A DNA stretch of 10,132 nt from Pseudomonadota bacterium (GTDB taxonomy: Bacteria; Pseudomonadota; Gammaproteobacteria; Steroidobacterales; Steroidobacteraceae), in contig QGUX01000114.1 of assembly GCA_003242275.1 (NCBI GenBank), positions 1 to 10,132 of the forward strand, read 5' to 3'. A program made the translations under genes and the position numbers. The first letter of the stretch is position 1. Every line of letters begins with the position of its first letter. Below the pieces are notes generated by a model. The model ran no database searches, was not told the DNA's origin, and worked only from the letters and a program-made list of their open reading frames with translations. Shown one piece after another: positions 1 through 6,157 of the stretch.

Positions 1-450
1 CGCCTTCCTCCCCCCCCCCTGTGTGCCGTGCTTGTCCCCGGTGCGGCCCGGATGCTGCGGGCGGTGCCCCTTTCCCGGCTGTCCGGCAGCCCCGCCCTCG
101 CCCGGGCGCTGGCGCGCCACGGCCTGCTGTGCATACCGGAGGAGGAAGAGCTGCCGCCCATCATCGCCCGCCGGGACGCCCTGCTGGCGCAATCCGCGCC
201 ACTGCCCGAAGACCCCCTCGCGGCGCTGGCGCGCGAGCCGGCGCTGCTGGCCGCGCACCTCGAGGTGAATCCGCCGCCGCCGCCGGCCCCGCGCGGACGG
301 CCCGATGCCGCGCGCCTGACCGCCCGCCAGAAGCTGGAGGACGCGCACTCACTGGATGAGGCGCTGCAGTGGCTGACGGCGGAAGAGCGGGTGCAGGTGG
401 CCTCGGATGCGCCGATGCTCCGGCGCCTGGCCGCGCTGGCGCAGAACTGA
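1..450 (+). CDS. opgH: Glucans biosynthesis glucosyltransferase H (OpgH/MdoH), C-terminal fragment cut by the window edge
   Basis: The frame is open from the left edge and ends in TGA at 448-450, giving about 140 readable residues. They resemble, from memory, the cytoplasmic tail of OpgH, the inner-membrane glucosyltransferase that builds the backbone of osmoregulated periplasmic glucans. After a hydrophobic stretch comes a short basic stretch, then the IPEE-x-x-PP signature (here IPEEEELPP, near 135-161). Further on is an alpha-helical tail with a spacing like the E. coli protein's LNRDRRLVLLSDPVTMARL end (here LTAEERVQVASDAPMLRRLA). The family is about 700-850 residues long, so most of the gene, including the catalytic domain and membrane helices, lies upstream. 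In-frame GTG 28 and ATG 52 exist but are probably internal codons. The first ~50 bases include a run of ten C (10-19) and read poorly as a membrane helix, so the edge may hold sequencing errors. The family call is fairly sure; the exact reading before position 55 is not. Confidence 0.72.
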   Translation, partial: RLPPPPLCAVLVPGAARMLRAVPLSRLSGSPALARALARHGLLCIPEEEELPPIIARRDALLAQSAPLPEDPLAALAREPALLAAHLEVNPPPPPAPRGRPDAARLTARQKLEDAHSLDEALQWLTAEERVQVASDAPMLRRLAALAQN

Positions 451-459
451 CGCAATGCG

Positions 460-479
460 CCGCCTGCTTGCGCAGGCGG
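460..479. terminator. Short hairpin between convergent genes, possible bidirectional terminator
   Basis: CCGCCTGC (460-467) and GCAGGCGG (472-479) form a perfect 8-bp GC-rich stem with a TTGC loop. It sits 10 bases after the opgH stop and 3 bases from the stop of the opposing DUF883 gene. There is no clear T tract on either side, so its role as an intrinsic terminator is inferred from position and stem strength only. Confidence 0.45.
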
Positions 480-482
480 GGT

Positions 483-746
483 TCACTCCGGCGGATGCAG
501 CAGGCGGTCCCGTCGGACCAGGCGCGCCGCCAGGAGTCCTCCCAGTGCCGCGGCGCCGGCGACGACGGCGATGACCATCCACGGGTGCTCGTGCACGTAC
601 TCGTTGGTGGACTGGATGCGCCGCGAGGCGCTCCTGCGCATGCGCCGCATGCCCTTGTCCATGCGGCCACGCAGGCGGGCAATGTCGGCGGAGCCGGCAT
701 CGATCGCGCGTCGCGCGCCGCGTGAAATCTCGGTGGCCAGCGTCAT
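483..746 (-). CDS. DUF883 (ElaB/YqjD-like) C-terminally anchored membrane protein
   Basis: This encodes 87 residues. A soluble, very basic helical region (about 1-50, with the Arg-rich stretch RRMRRSASRR around residues 34-43) is followed by NEYVHEHPW (48-56), one transmembrane helix (about 56-77) rich in Ala/Gly, and a short basic tail. That order, especially the YVHExPW motif just before the helix, is the hallmark of the DUF883/ElaB/YqjD family. E. coli YqjD is an inner-membrane protein reported to bind ribosomes in stationary phase; whether this one does is unknown. The start at 746 is chosen because GAGGAG (753-758, minus strand) lies 6 bases upstream and the family is about 90-105 residues. 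The frame stays open to 1271, but that extension would run through the GNAT gene and has no family match. The gene is convergent with opgH and divergent from the GNAT gene. Its soluble part is more Arg-rich and less acidic than in many relatives. Confidence 0.82.
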   Translation of the reverse strand: MTLATEISRGARRAIDAGSADIARLRGRMDKGMRRMRRSASRRIQSTNEYVHEHPWMVIAVVAGAAALGGLLAARLVRRDRLLHPPE

Positions 747-944
747 GGCTTTCTCCTCGGTCCGATGCCCGTATGCCCTGATCATCCGGGCCACGCCCCG
801 CCGGCCATATCGGCGGATCACCCGCCCCTGGTGTCGGACTCCGCCTCGCACTGGCGAGCGGATGAGGCCAGTCTCCCGGTGCCCTGCGGCAATTGCGGGC
901 CCCGCCCTCTGTTCCCGCGGCGCGCCTTCTGCTATCCCTGCGCC
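747..944. other. Divergent intergenic region, probable promoters of the DUF883 and GNAT genes
   Basis: About 198 bases separate the two divergent start codons, so promoters for both should lie here. I see no convincing sigma-70 boxes. The DUF883 ribosome-binding site is at 753-758. The region also holds the small palindrome GCAATTGC (890-897). An open frame continuous with the GNAT gene encodes a CxxC-x13-CxxC pattern at 885-941, treated as a separate finding. Confidence 0.4.
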
Positions 945-1232
945 ATGGACGCGCAGGTCACCCACCAGGCCCGGCCGGGCGGCGGACTCTTCTGTATCGA
1001 GGAAGGCGGGAAGCGCGTGGCGGAGATGACCTACCGGCGGCTGGGCGAATCCCACATCCTGATCGACCACACCTTCGTGGACCCCGCGCTGCGCGGCCGC
1101 GGCGTGGCGCGGCAGCTGCTCGATGCCGCGGTGGCCTGGGCGCGGGCATCCCGTACCCGTGTCAGCGCCAGCTGCTCCTACGTCGTGACCCAGTTCGCGC
1201 GCGACCCTTCGCTGCGCGACGTGCAGGCCTGA
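945..1232 (+). CDS. Small GNAT-fold N-acetyltransferase, YjdJ/NATD1 type (Acetyltransf_CG)
   Basis: This encodes 95 residues and covers a complete minimal domain of the YjdJ/NATD1 group, a short branch of the GNAT superfamily whose members bind acetyl-CoA and whose substrates are mostly unknown. Visible features are a beta-rich N-half ending in IDHTFVDPALRG (40-51), the pyrophosphate-binding loop RGRGVARQLLDA (50-61, fitting R/QxxGxG/A), and the group-specific CSY motif (77-79) that takes the place of the usual second half of the GNAT fold. ATG 945 is chosen because it gives the standard family length and alignment. No good Shine-Dalgarno sequence precedes it. An in-frame GTG at 879, with GAGG 11 bases upstream, would add 22 residues holding two CxxC pairs. 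The gene stands alone; 138 bases separate it from the next operon. The family call is firm, the substrate unknown. Confidence 0.82.
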   Translation: MDAQVTHQARPGGGLFCIEEGGKRVAEMTYRRLGESHILIDHTFVDPALRGRGVARQLLDAAVAWARASRTRVSASCSYVVTQFARDPSLRDVQA

Positions 1233-1311
1233 TCCAATCGCTATGCGAAGCCGCCGGCGGCGCGGAACCAACTCACGCCGGCACCCCTCTTATCTCCATT
1301 AGACTAGGGCG

Positions 1312-1334
1312 GCTGCACGGCGGGTTCGTGCAGC
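1312..1334 (+). promoter_or_regulatory. 8-bp inverted repeat in the leader of the cytochrome operon
   Basis: GCTGCACG (1312-1319) and CGTGCAGC (1327-1334) form a perfect 8-bp stem around a 7-base loop. It lies just after a small AT-rich patch (1289-1306) that could hold a -10 box (TAGACT, 1300-1305), though no good -35 box is seen. It abuts ATG 1335 and is 36 bases before ATG 1371. It may be an mRNA leader hairpin or a dyad operator; both readings are inference. Confidence 0.35.
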
Positions 1335-1370
1335 ATGAGGACCACGTTGGGGACGGTTTCGGGGGTTTCG

Positions 1371-3839
1371 ATGCTGAAGAGCGCGGCTGTTTTCGGTTCC
1401 AGGTTCAGGGTGGCGGCGGCCTTGCCACTGCTCTGCATGGCTGCCGCGCCGGCACTGGCCGCCCAGTCCCCCTCGCCGCACACGGGTGACCCCGCTTCGC
1501 TGCCCAGGCTGGTGGAGGACTACTGCCTGAGCTGCCACAACGCCGAGGACTGGGCCGGCAGCCTCGCCTTCGACACCCTGGACCTCAAGGAGGTACCCCA
1601 GGACGCGCGCATCTGGGAGGTCACGCTGAACAAGCTGCGCGGCCGCCTGATGCCGCCTGCGGGCAAGAAGCAGCCCTCCCAGGCCGACGTGGACGCGGTC
1701 GTGCAGTTCCTCGAGACCTCGCTGGATTCCTCCGCGGCGAAGGGACGCGTGGGCCACGTGCCCATCCAGCGCCTGAACCGCACCGAGTTCGCGGCCACGG
1801 TCAGGTCGCTGCTCGGCGTCGAGATCGACGCCCGCCAGGCGCTGCCCACCGAGATCGAGGTGGAAGGCTTCAGCAACATCGCCGAGGCGCTCGCCGTCTC
1901 GCCCTCCTTCATGGAGCAGTACCTGTCGGCCACCCGCCGCGCCGTCAGGCTGGCCATCGGCGAGCCGGTGCCCAAGCTGCAGAAGGTCTTCATCACCGCC
2001 AATGCCGGCAAGCCCACCGACTACCCGCTGGGCACGCGCGCCAACACCGGCGGCGGCCGCGGCCCCGGCATGAGCTTCTGGCACGTGTTCCCGGCCGACG
2101 GTGAATACCGCTTCAACGTCACCGAGGAGGACAACGTCGACATCGGCCTGTATCCGCGCGGCGCGGAGAACCCGGCCACGATGGTGATCCTGGTCGACGG
2201 TGTCGAGGTGGCCCGCAAGGAGATCGGCGGCGGGGAATGGCTGGACATCGCCGACCGCGACGGCGCCGAAGGCAAGAAGAAGATCCTCGAGATGATCTCG
2301 ATGTCGGCGAAGGTCAAGGCCGGCCGTCACCACGTCGCGATCACCTTCATCGACCGCGCCCGCTCGCTGAGCAACGACGCCGCCCTGGGCGGCGGCTTCG
2401 GCGGCTTCGGCGGCGGCGGCCGGGTCGCCAACATGCCCATCATCCAGACCGGCATCGAGGTCGAGGGGCCCATCCAGCCCGAGGGCCTGTCGATGAACGA
2501 AAGCCGCGCGAAGATCTTCGTCTGCCAGCCGAAGAAGGCAGCCGAGGAGCGCCCCTGCGCCGAGCGCATCGCACGGCACATGGCCACACAGGCCTTCCGC
2601 CGCCCCGTCAGCGACGAGGACGTGCAGTACCTGATGAAGTTCTACGAGCTGGGTCGCAGCGAACCCGGCGGATTCGACGCCGGCATCACCGAGCTGGTGA
2701 CGGCCATCCTGTCCAGCCCGGACTTCCTCTACCGCGCCATCCCGGCCCCGGAACAGGGCGAGTCGCGCCTGCTCACCGACCTGGAGCTGGCCTCGCGCCT
2801 GTCGTTCTTCCTGTGGAACACGCCGCCGGACAAGGAGCTGATCGACCTGGCCGCGGCCAACCGGCTGTCCGATCCGGCGGTGATGAATGCGCAGGTCGAC
2901 CGCATGCTGAAGGACCCGCGGGCCGAATCGCTGGTGGAGAGCTTCGCGCTGGCGTGGCTGAACGTGGACGAGCTGGACAAGGTCGACCCCGTCGACCGCG
3001 CGTTCACCCCGGCGATGCGGGAGAACTTCGAGACCGAGATCCGCATGTTCCTGGCCAGCGTGCTGCTGGAGAACCGCAGCGTGATGGACCTGCTGGACGC
3101 GGACTGGACCTTCCTGAACGAGGACCTGGCCCGCTGGTACGGCGTGCAGGGCGTGCGCGGCCCGGTGTTCCGCCGCGTCAGGCTGGAGAACCCGAACCGC
3201 TTCGGCCTGCTGGGCAAGGGCGCGGTGCTGCTGCGCACTTCCTATGCGGACCGCACCTCGCCGGTGGTGCGCGGCGCCTGGGTGCTCGAGCGCATCATGG
3301 GCACGCCGCCCACCCCGCCGCCGCCGGGCGTGGAGACCGACCTGTCGGTCCGCGAGGGCCAGCCCCCGAGCACGCTGCGCGCGCGCCTGGAGATCCACCG
3401 CGAGAATCCGACCTGTAACGGCTGCCACGGCCTGATCGACCCGCCGGGCCTGGCGTTGGAGAACTTCGACAACACGGGCCGCTGGCGCGAGGTCGATGGC
3501 AGCCTGCCCATCGACGCCTCCACGGTGCTGTCCAGCGGGGTGAAGATCAACGGCCCGGTCGAGCTGCGCGAGTACATCAAGAGCCGCGAGGACCAGTTCC
3601 CGATGACGGTGACCTCGCGCCTGATGATGTACGCGCTGAACCGCGAGCTGGAGTACTTCGACATGCCCGTGGTGCGCCAGATCGTGCGTGACGCGAAGGC
3701 TTCCAACTACAGCTTCGGCGCCATCCTGAAGGGCATCGTCAACAGCGACGCCTTCCGGCGCCAGGGCGCAGAAAAGGAACACGGCCAGGCGACGCTGGCT
3801 TCCAACGACAGCGGCACGAGAGCCGCGACGCATCCATAA
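1371..3839 (+). CDS. Exported di-haem c-type cytochrome with DUF1587/DUF1595/DUF1592/DUF1588/DUF1585 domains
   Basis: This encodes 822 residues. A Sec signal peptide (1-30, cleavage near ALA-AQ) leads into a cytochrome c domain with CLSCH (52-56) and a likely axial Met in LMPP (94). Next are a DUF1587 block opening with RLNRTEFAATVRSLLG (134-149), an inserted beta-rich segment (about 228-333), and a Gly/Phe loop (339-351). A conserved Cys pair follows (385, 396). Then come DUF1595 (about 393-455, FRRPVSDEDV), DUF1592 (about 466-593, LASRLSFFLWNTPP), DUF1588 (about 606-703, with a second haem motif CNGCH at 682-686) and DUF1585 (about 721-796). This is the full planctomycete-type architecture, predicted to work in the periplasm. 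No member has a settled function that I know of. ATG 1371 is preferred: it gives a normal signal peptide and has GGGGG 5 bases upstream. ATG 1335 would add 12 residues, and a hairpin abuts it. This is the first gene of a four-gene operon. Confidence 0.88.
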   Translation: MLKSAAVFGSRFRVAAALPLLCMAAAPALAAQSPSPHTGDPASLPRLVEDYCLSCHNAEDWAGSLAFDTLDLKEVPQDARIWEVTLNKLRGRLMPPAGKKQPSQADVDAVVQFLETSLDSSAAKGRVGHVPIQRLNRTEFAATVRSLLGVEIDARQALPTEIEVEGFSNIAEALAVSPSFMEQYLSATRRAVRLAIGEPVPKLQKVFITANAGKPTDYPLGTRANTGGGRGPGMSFWHVFPADGEYRFNVTEEDNVDIGLYPRGAENPATMVILVDGVEVARKEIGGGEWLDIADRDGAEGKKKILEMISMSAKVKAGRHHVAITFIDRARSLSNDAALGGGFGGFGGGGRVANMPIIQTGIEVEGPIQPEGLSMNESRAKIFVCQPKKAAEERPCAERIARHMATQAFRRPVSDEDVQYLMKFYELGRSEPGGFDAGITELVTAILSSPDFLYRAIPAPEQGESRLLTDLELASRLSFFLWNTPPDKELIDLAAANRLSDPAVMNAQVDRMLKDPRAESLVESFALAWLNVDELDKVDPVDRAFTPAMRENFETEIRMFLASVLLENRSVMDLLDADWTFLNEDLARWYGVQGVRGPVFRRVRLENPNRFGLLGKGAVLLRTSYADRTSPVVRGAWVLERIMGTPPTPPPPGVETDLSVREGQPPSTLRARLEIHRENPTCNGCHGLIDPPGLALENFDNTGRWREVDGSLPIDASTVLSSGVKINGPVELREYIKSREDQFPMTVTSRLMMYALNRELEYFDMPVVRQIVRDAKASNYSFGAILKGIVNSDAFRRQGAEKEHGQATLASNDSGTRAATHP

Positions 3840-3844
3840 GGGAG
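3840..3844 (+). promoter_or_regulatory. Ribosome-binding site that decides the DUF1552 start
   Basis: GGGAG directly follows the TAA of the cytochrome gene. It is only 1 base before ATG 3846 but 7 bases before ATG 3852, so the second ATG is the better start. Confidence 0.6.
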
Positions 3845-3851
3845 AATGGCA

Positions 3852-5195
3852 ATGGCGTTTTTCCTCACCAAGAAGCATCTGTCCCGGCGTACCTTCATCC
3901 GCGGCAGCGGTGTCGCGCTGGCGCTGCCCTTCCTTGATGCGATGGTGCCCGCGGGAACCGCGCTGGCGCAGAGCGGCGCGATGCCGAAGACCCGCGCTGG
4001 CTTCTTCTACCTGCCGCACGGCGCGATCATGAACAACACGCCCTACGGCAAGGAGTACGACAAGTGGACCTCCTCCGGCAGCGGCGAGAACTTCACGCTG
4101 GGCTACACGGTCTCGCCGCTGGAGCCGTACAAGCAGTACCTGACCACCTTCGAGAACATCGAGAACAAGGCGCCGAACAACTCCGTGCATGTGCTGAACC
4201 CGGCCACGTGGCTGTCCTGCGTGACGCCCGACACCTCGGCCAAGGGCCCCAGCCTCGGCATCACGCTGGACCAGCTGATCGCCCAGCGCATCGGCCAGGA
4301 GACCGCCCTGCCCTCGCTCGAGGTCGCCTCCGAGACCACGGTGCAGATCGCGGCCGGCAACGGCGGCTTCTACGCCGTGACCACCTCCTACGCGGCGCCG
4401 AACAAGCCGCTGCCGATGGAGTACAACCCGCGCAAGGTGTTCGTGCAGCTGCTGGGCGAGGGTGACACCGCCGCCGAGCGCGAGGCGCTGCTGCGAAAGA
4501 ACGCCAGCATCCTCGACATGATCGCCGAGCGCACCAATTCCCTGAAGAAGACCCTGGGTCCCGGCGACCAGCGCGCGCTGAACGACTACCTCGACACGGT
4601 GCGCGAGCTGGAGCGTCGCGTGCAGATGGCCGGCTCGCGCGACATGGGCGACATGGAGGTCCCGGACGCGCCGATCGGCGTGCTGGAGGACTTCGACGAG
4701 CAGCTCAAGCTGCTGTTCGACCTGATCGCGCTGGCCTACCAGGCGGACCTGACCCGCGTGGTCACCTTCGTGATGGCCGCCGAGGGCACCGACCGGCCGT
4801 ACCCGCAGGTGGGCGTGTCGGGCGGCTTCCACCCGGTCAGCCACCACACCAACACCCGCGAGCGCATCGAGGAGCTGATCCGCATCCAGCGCTACCACAT
4901 GGAGCACTTCGCGCGCTTCATCAAGAAGCTGGCGGACACGAAGGAAGGCGACGGCTCGGTTCTCGACCACTCGCTGTTCCTGTACGGCTCGAACATGGGC
5001 AACAGCAACGCCCACGACAACTACCCGCTGCCGGAGATCGTCATCGGCGGCGCCAACGGCAGGCACAAGGGCGGCAAGAACCTGACGCTGCCCGAGCGCA
5101 CGCCGCTGGCCAACCTGCACCTGTCCTTCCTCGACAAGCTGGGCATCGAGGAAGAGAAGTTCGGCATCAGCACCGGACGCATTACGGAACTGTGA
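3852..5195 (+). CDS. Tat-exported DUF1552 (HXXSHH) family protein
   Basis: This encodes 447 residues. The N-terminus has a twin-arginine signal, SRRTFIRG (11-18), a moderate hydrophobic stretch and a likely cleavage after TALAQ (36-40), so the protein should fold in the cytoplasm and be exported by Tat. FFYLPHGAIMNN (51-62) is the usual start of the DUF1552 domain. The family signature HXXSHH is present as HPVSHH (327-332), preceded by TRVVTFVMAAEG (301-312) and followed by a C-terminal block, LYGSNMGNSNAHDN (377-390). The His/Asp-rich motifs suggest metal or phosphate-type chemistry, but no biochemical role for the family is known to me. DUF1552 genes are often found next to DUF1592-type cytochromes, as here, 12 bases downstream. 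ATG 3852 is chosen over 3846 by Shine-Dalgarno spacing. The stop overlaps the next gene's GTG (GTGA), pointing to translational coupling. Confidence 0.88.
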   Translation: MAFFLTKKHLSRRTFIRGSGVALALPFLDAMVPAGTALAQSGAMPKTRAGFFYLPHGAIMNNTPYGKEYDKWTSSGSGENFTLGYTVSPLEPYKQYLTTFENIENKAPNNSVHVLNPATWLSCVTPDTSAKGPSLGITLDQLIAQRIGQETALPSLEVASETTVQIAAGNGGFYAVTTSYAAPNKPLPMEYNPRKVFVQLLGEGDTAAEREALLRKNASILDMIAERTNSLKKTLGPGDQRALNDYLDTVRELERRVQMAGSRDMGDMEVPDAPIGVLEDFDEQLKLLFDLIALAYQADLTRVVTFVMAAEGTDRPYPQVGVSGGFHPVSHHTNTRERIEELIRIQRYHMEHFARFIKKLADTKEGDGSVLDHSLFLYGSNMGNSNAHDNYPLPEIVIGGANGRHKGGKNLTLPERTPLANLHLSFLDKLGIEEEKFGISTGRITEL

Positions 5196-6157
5196 GCATG
5201 CATTCGACCGATCGAAGGAAGTTCCTCAAGGGCGGCATCGGCACGGTGGCGGGGCTGGCCGCCGTGCCGGTCCTGGGCGGCCTCGCCGGCTGCCAGAGCG
5301 CACCGGCCCGCACCGGCGCGCGCGCCGCCGCCACCCGCATCGAGGTGCAACCCGTCACCGACCGCATCCGCGTGATCGCCGGCGTGCCCGGCAACGTGGT
5401 GGCGCTGGACGGCCCCGACGGCATCGTGCTGGTGGACAGTGGTGCCGCCGAACACGCCGCGGCGCTCCGGCGCCAGCTCGGCGATGCGCCGGTGCGCACG
5501 CTGATCAACACCCACTACCACCCGGACCAGACCGGCGGCAATGCGCTGTTCGCCACCGCCGGGGCCGAGATCCGCGCCCACAAGGTCACGCAGCAGTGGC
5601 TGGCCGCCGACTACTGGTCGCCGCAGCAGGACCGCTGGATCAAGGCGCCGCCGAAGGAGGCGGTTCCCCGGGTCACCTTCCGTGACAAGGGCGAGTTCCG
5701 CGCCGGCAACGAGACCGTCGAGTACGGCTACCTGCTCGAGGCGCACACGCGCGGCGACGCGTACGTGTTCTTCCGCGACTCCAACGTGCTGGTGGCCGGC
5801 GACGTGGCCTCGCCCGAGCGCGACCCGGTGCACGACTGGTTCGCCGGTGGCTGGCTGGGCGGCCGTGTCGACGCGCTCGAGGACCTTCTGGCGCTGGCCA
5901 ACGACGGCACGCGCATCGTGCCGGCCTATGGCCCGGTGATGACCCGCGCGGAGCTCGAGGCCGAGTACGAGGTGATGAAGAAGATCTACGACATCACCGC
6001 CAGCCTCACGTCCAAGGGCCGCAGCGCCAAGGACATGCTGCAGGAAGGCGCGCTGGACGGCGTCGGCCGCACTTTCCAGGACCCGGCGCGCTTCCTCTAC
6101 GATCTGGCCAAGGGCTACCAGGCCCACTACACCAATGTCGGGGTGAACGTTGTCTAA
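5192..6157 (+). CDS. Tat-exported metallo-beta-lactamase-fold lipoprotein with an altered metal site
   Basis: This encodes 321 residues. The N-terminus combines a twin-arginine motif, DRRKFLK (7-13), with a lipobox LAGC (31-34), so a Tat-exported lipoprotein anchored at Cys34 is predicted. Gln at +2 favours the outer membrane by the E. coli rule. The MBL core follows: GIVLVDSG (77-84), the metal motif THYHPDQTGG (107-116), AHTRGDAYV (184-192), VAGD (201-204) and VPAYGPV (243-249). The canonical HxHxDH has become H108-x-H110-x-D112-Q113, and the distal GHG His has become Tyr246, while His185 and Asp204 remain. The first zinc site looks intact and the second impaired. The family includes lactonases, hydrolases and oxidoreductase-linked enzymes; the substrate here is unknown. 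GTG 5192 overlaps the previous stop by 4 nt. ATG 5198, two codons later, has better spacing to CGGA (5185-5188) and may be the real start. The gene overlaps the ankyrin gene by 8 nt. Confidence 0.87.
   Translation: MSMHSTDRRKFLKGGIGTVAGLAAVPVLGGLAGCQSAPARTGARAAATRIEVQPVTDRIRVIAGVPGNVVALDGPDGIVLVDSGAAEHAAALRRQLGDAPVRTLINTHYHPDQTGGNALFATAGAEIRAHKVTQQWLAADYWSPQQDRWIKAPPKEAVPRVTFRDKGEFRAGNETVEYGYLLEAHTRGDAYVFFRDSNVLVAGDVASPERDPVHDWFAGGWLGGRVDALEDLLALANDGTRIVPAYGPVMTRAELEAEYEVMKKIYDITASLTSKGRSAKDMLQEGALDGVGRTFQDPARFLYDLAKGYQAHYTNVGVNVV

Noticed and set aside
1250..1261. GCCGCCGGCGGC palindrome after the GNAT gene, as a terminator
   Set aside because: It has no loop and no T tract, and such self-complementary GCC/GGC runs arise often by chance at this GC content.
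747..1271. N-terminal extension of the DUF883 frame on the minus strand up to 1271
   Set aside because: It would run antisense through the whole GNAT gene. A good ribosome-binding site and family length both support the start at 746.
1299..5120. A 1273-codon open frame on the minus strand across the cytochrome and DUF1552 genes
   Set aside because: It is antisense to two well-recognised genes. In GC-rich DNA, stop codons are rare opposite strongly biased coding frames. The product is His/Val/Arg/Gln-rich low complexity with no recognisable domain or signal.
5510..5539. Reading the MBL protein as a classical beta-lactamase resistance gene
   Set aside because: The metal site is non-canonical, the protein is a Tat lipoprotein, and it sits inside a cytochrome/DUF1552 operon. 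Nothing else points to antibiotic resistance.
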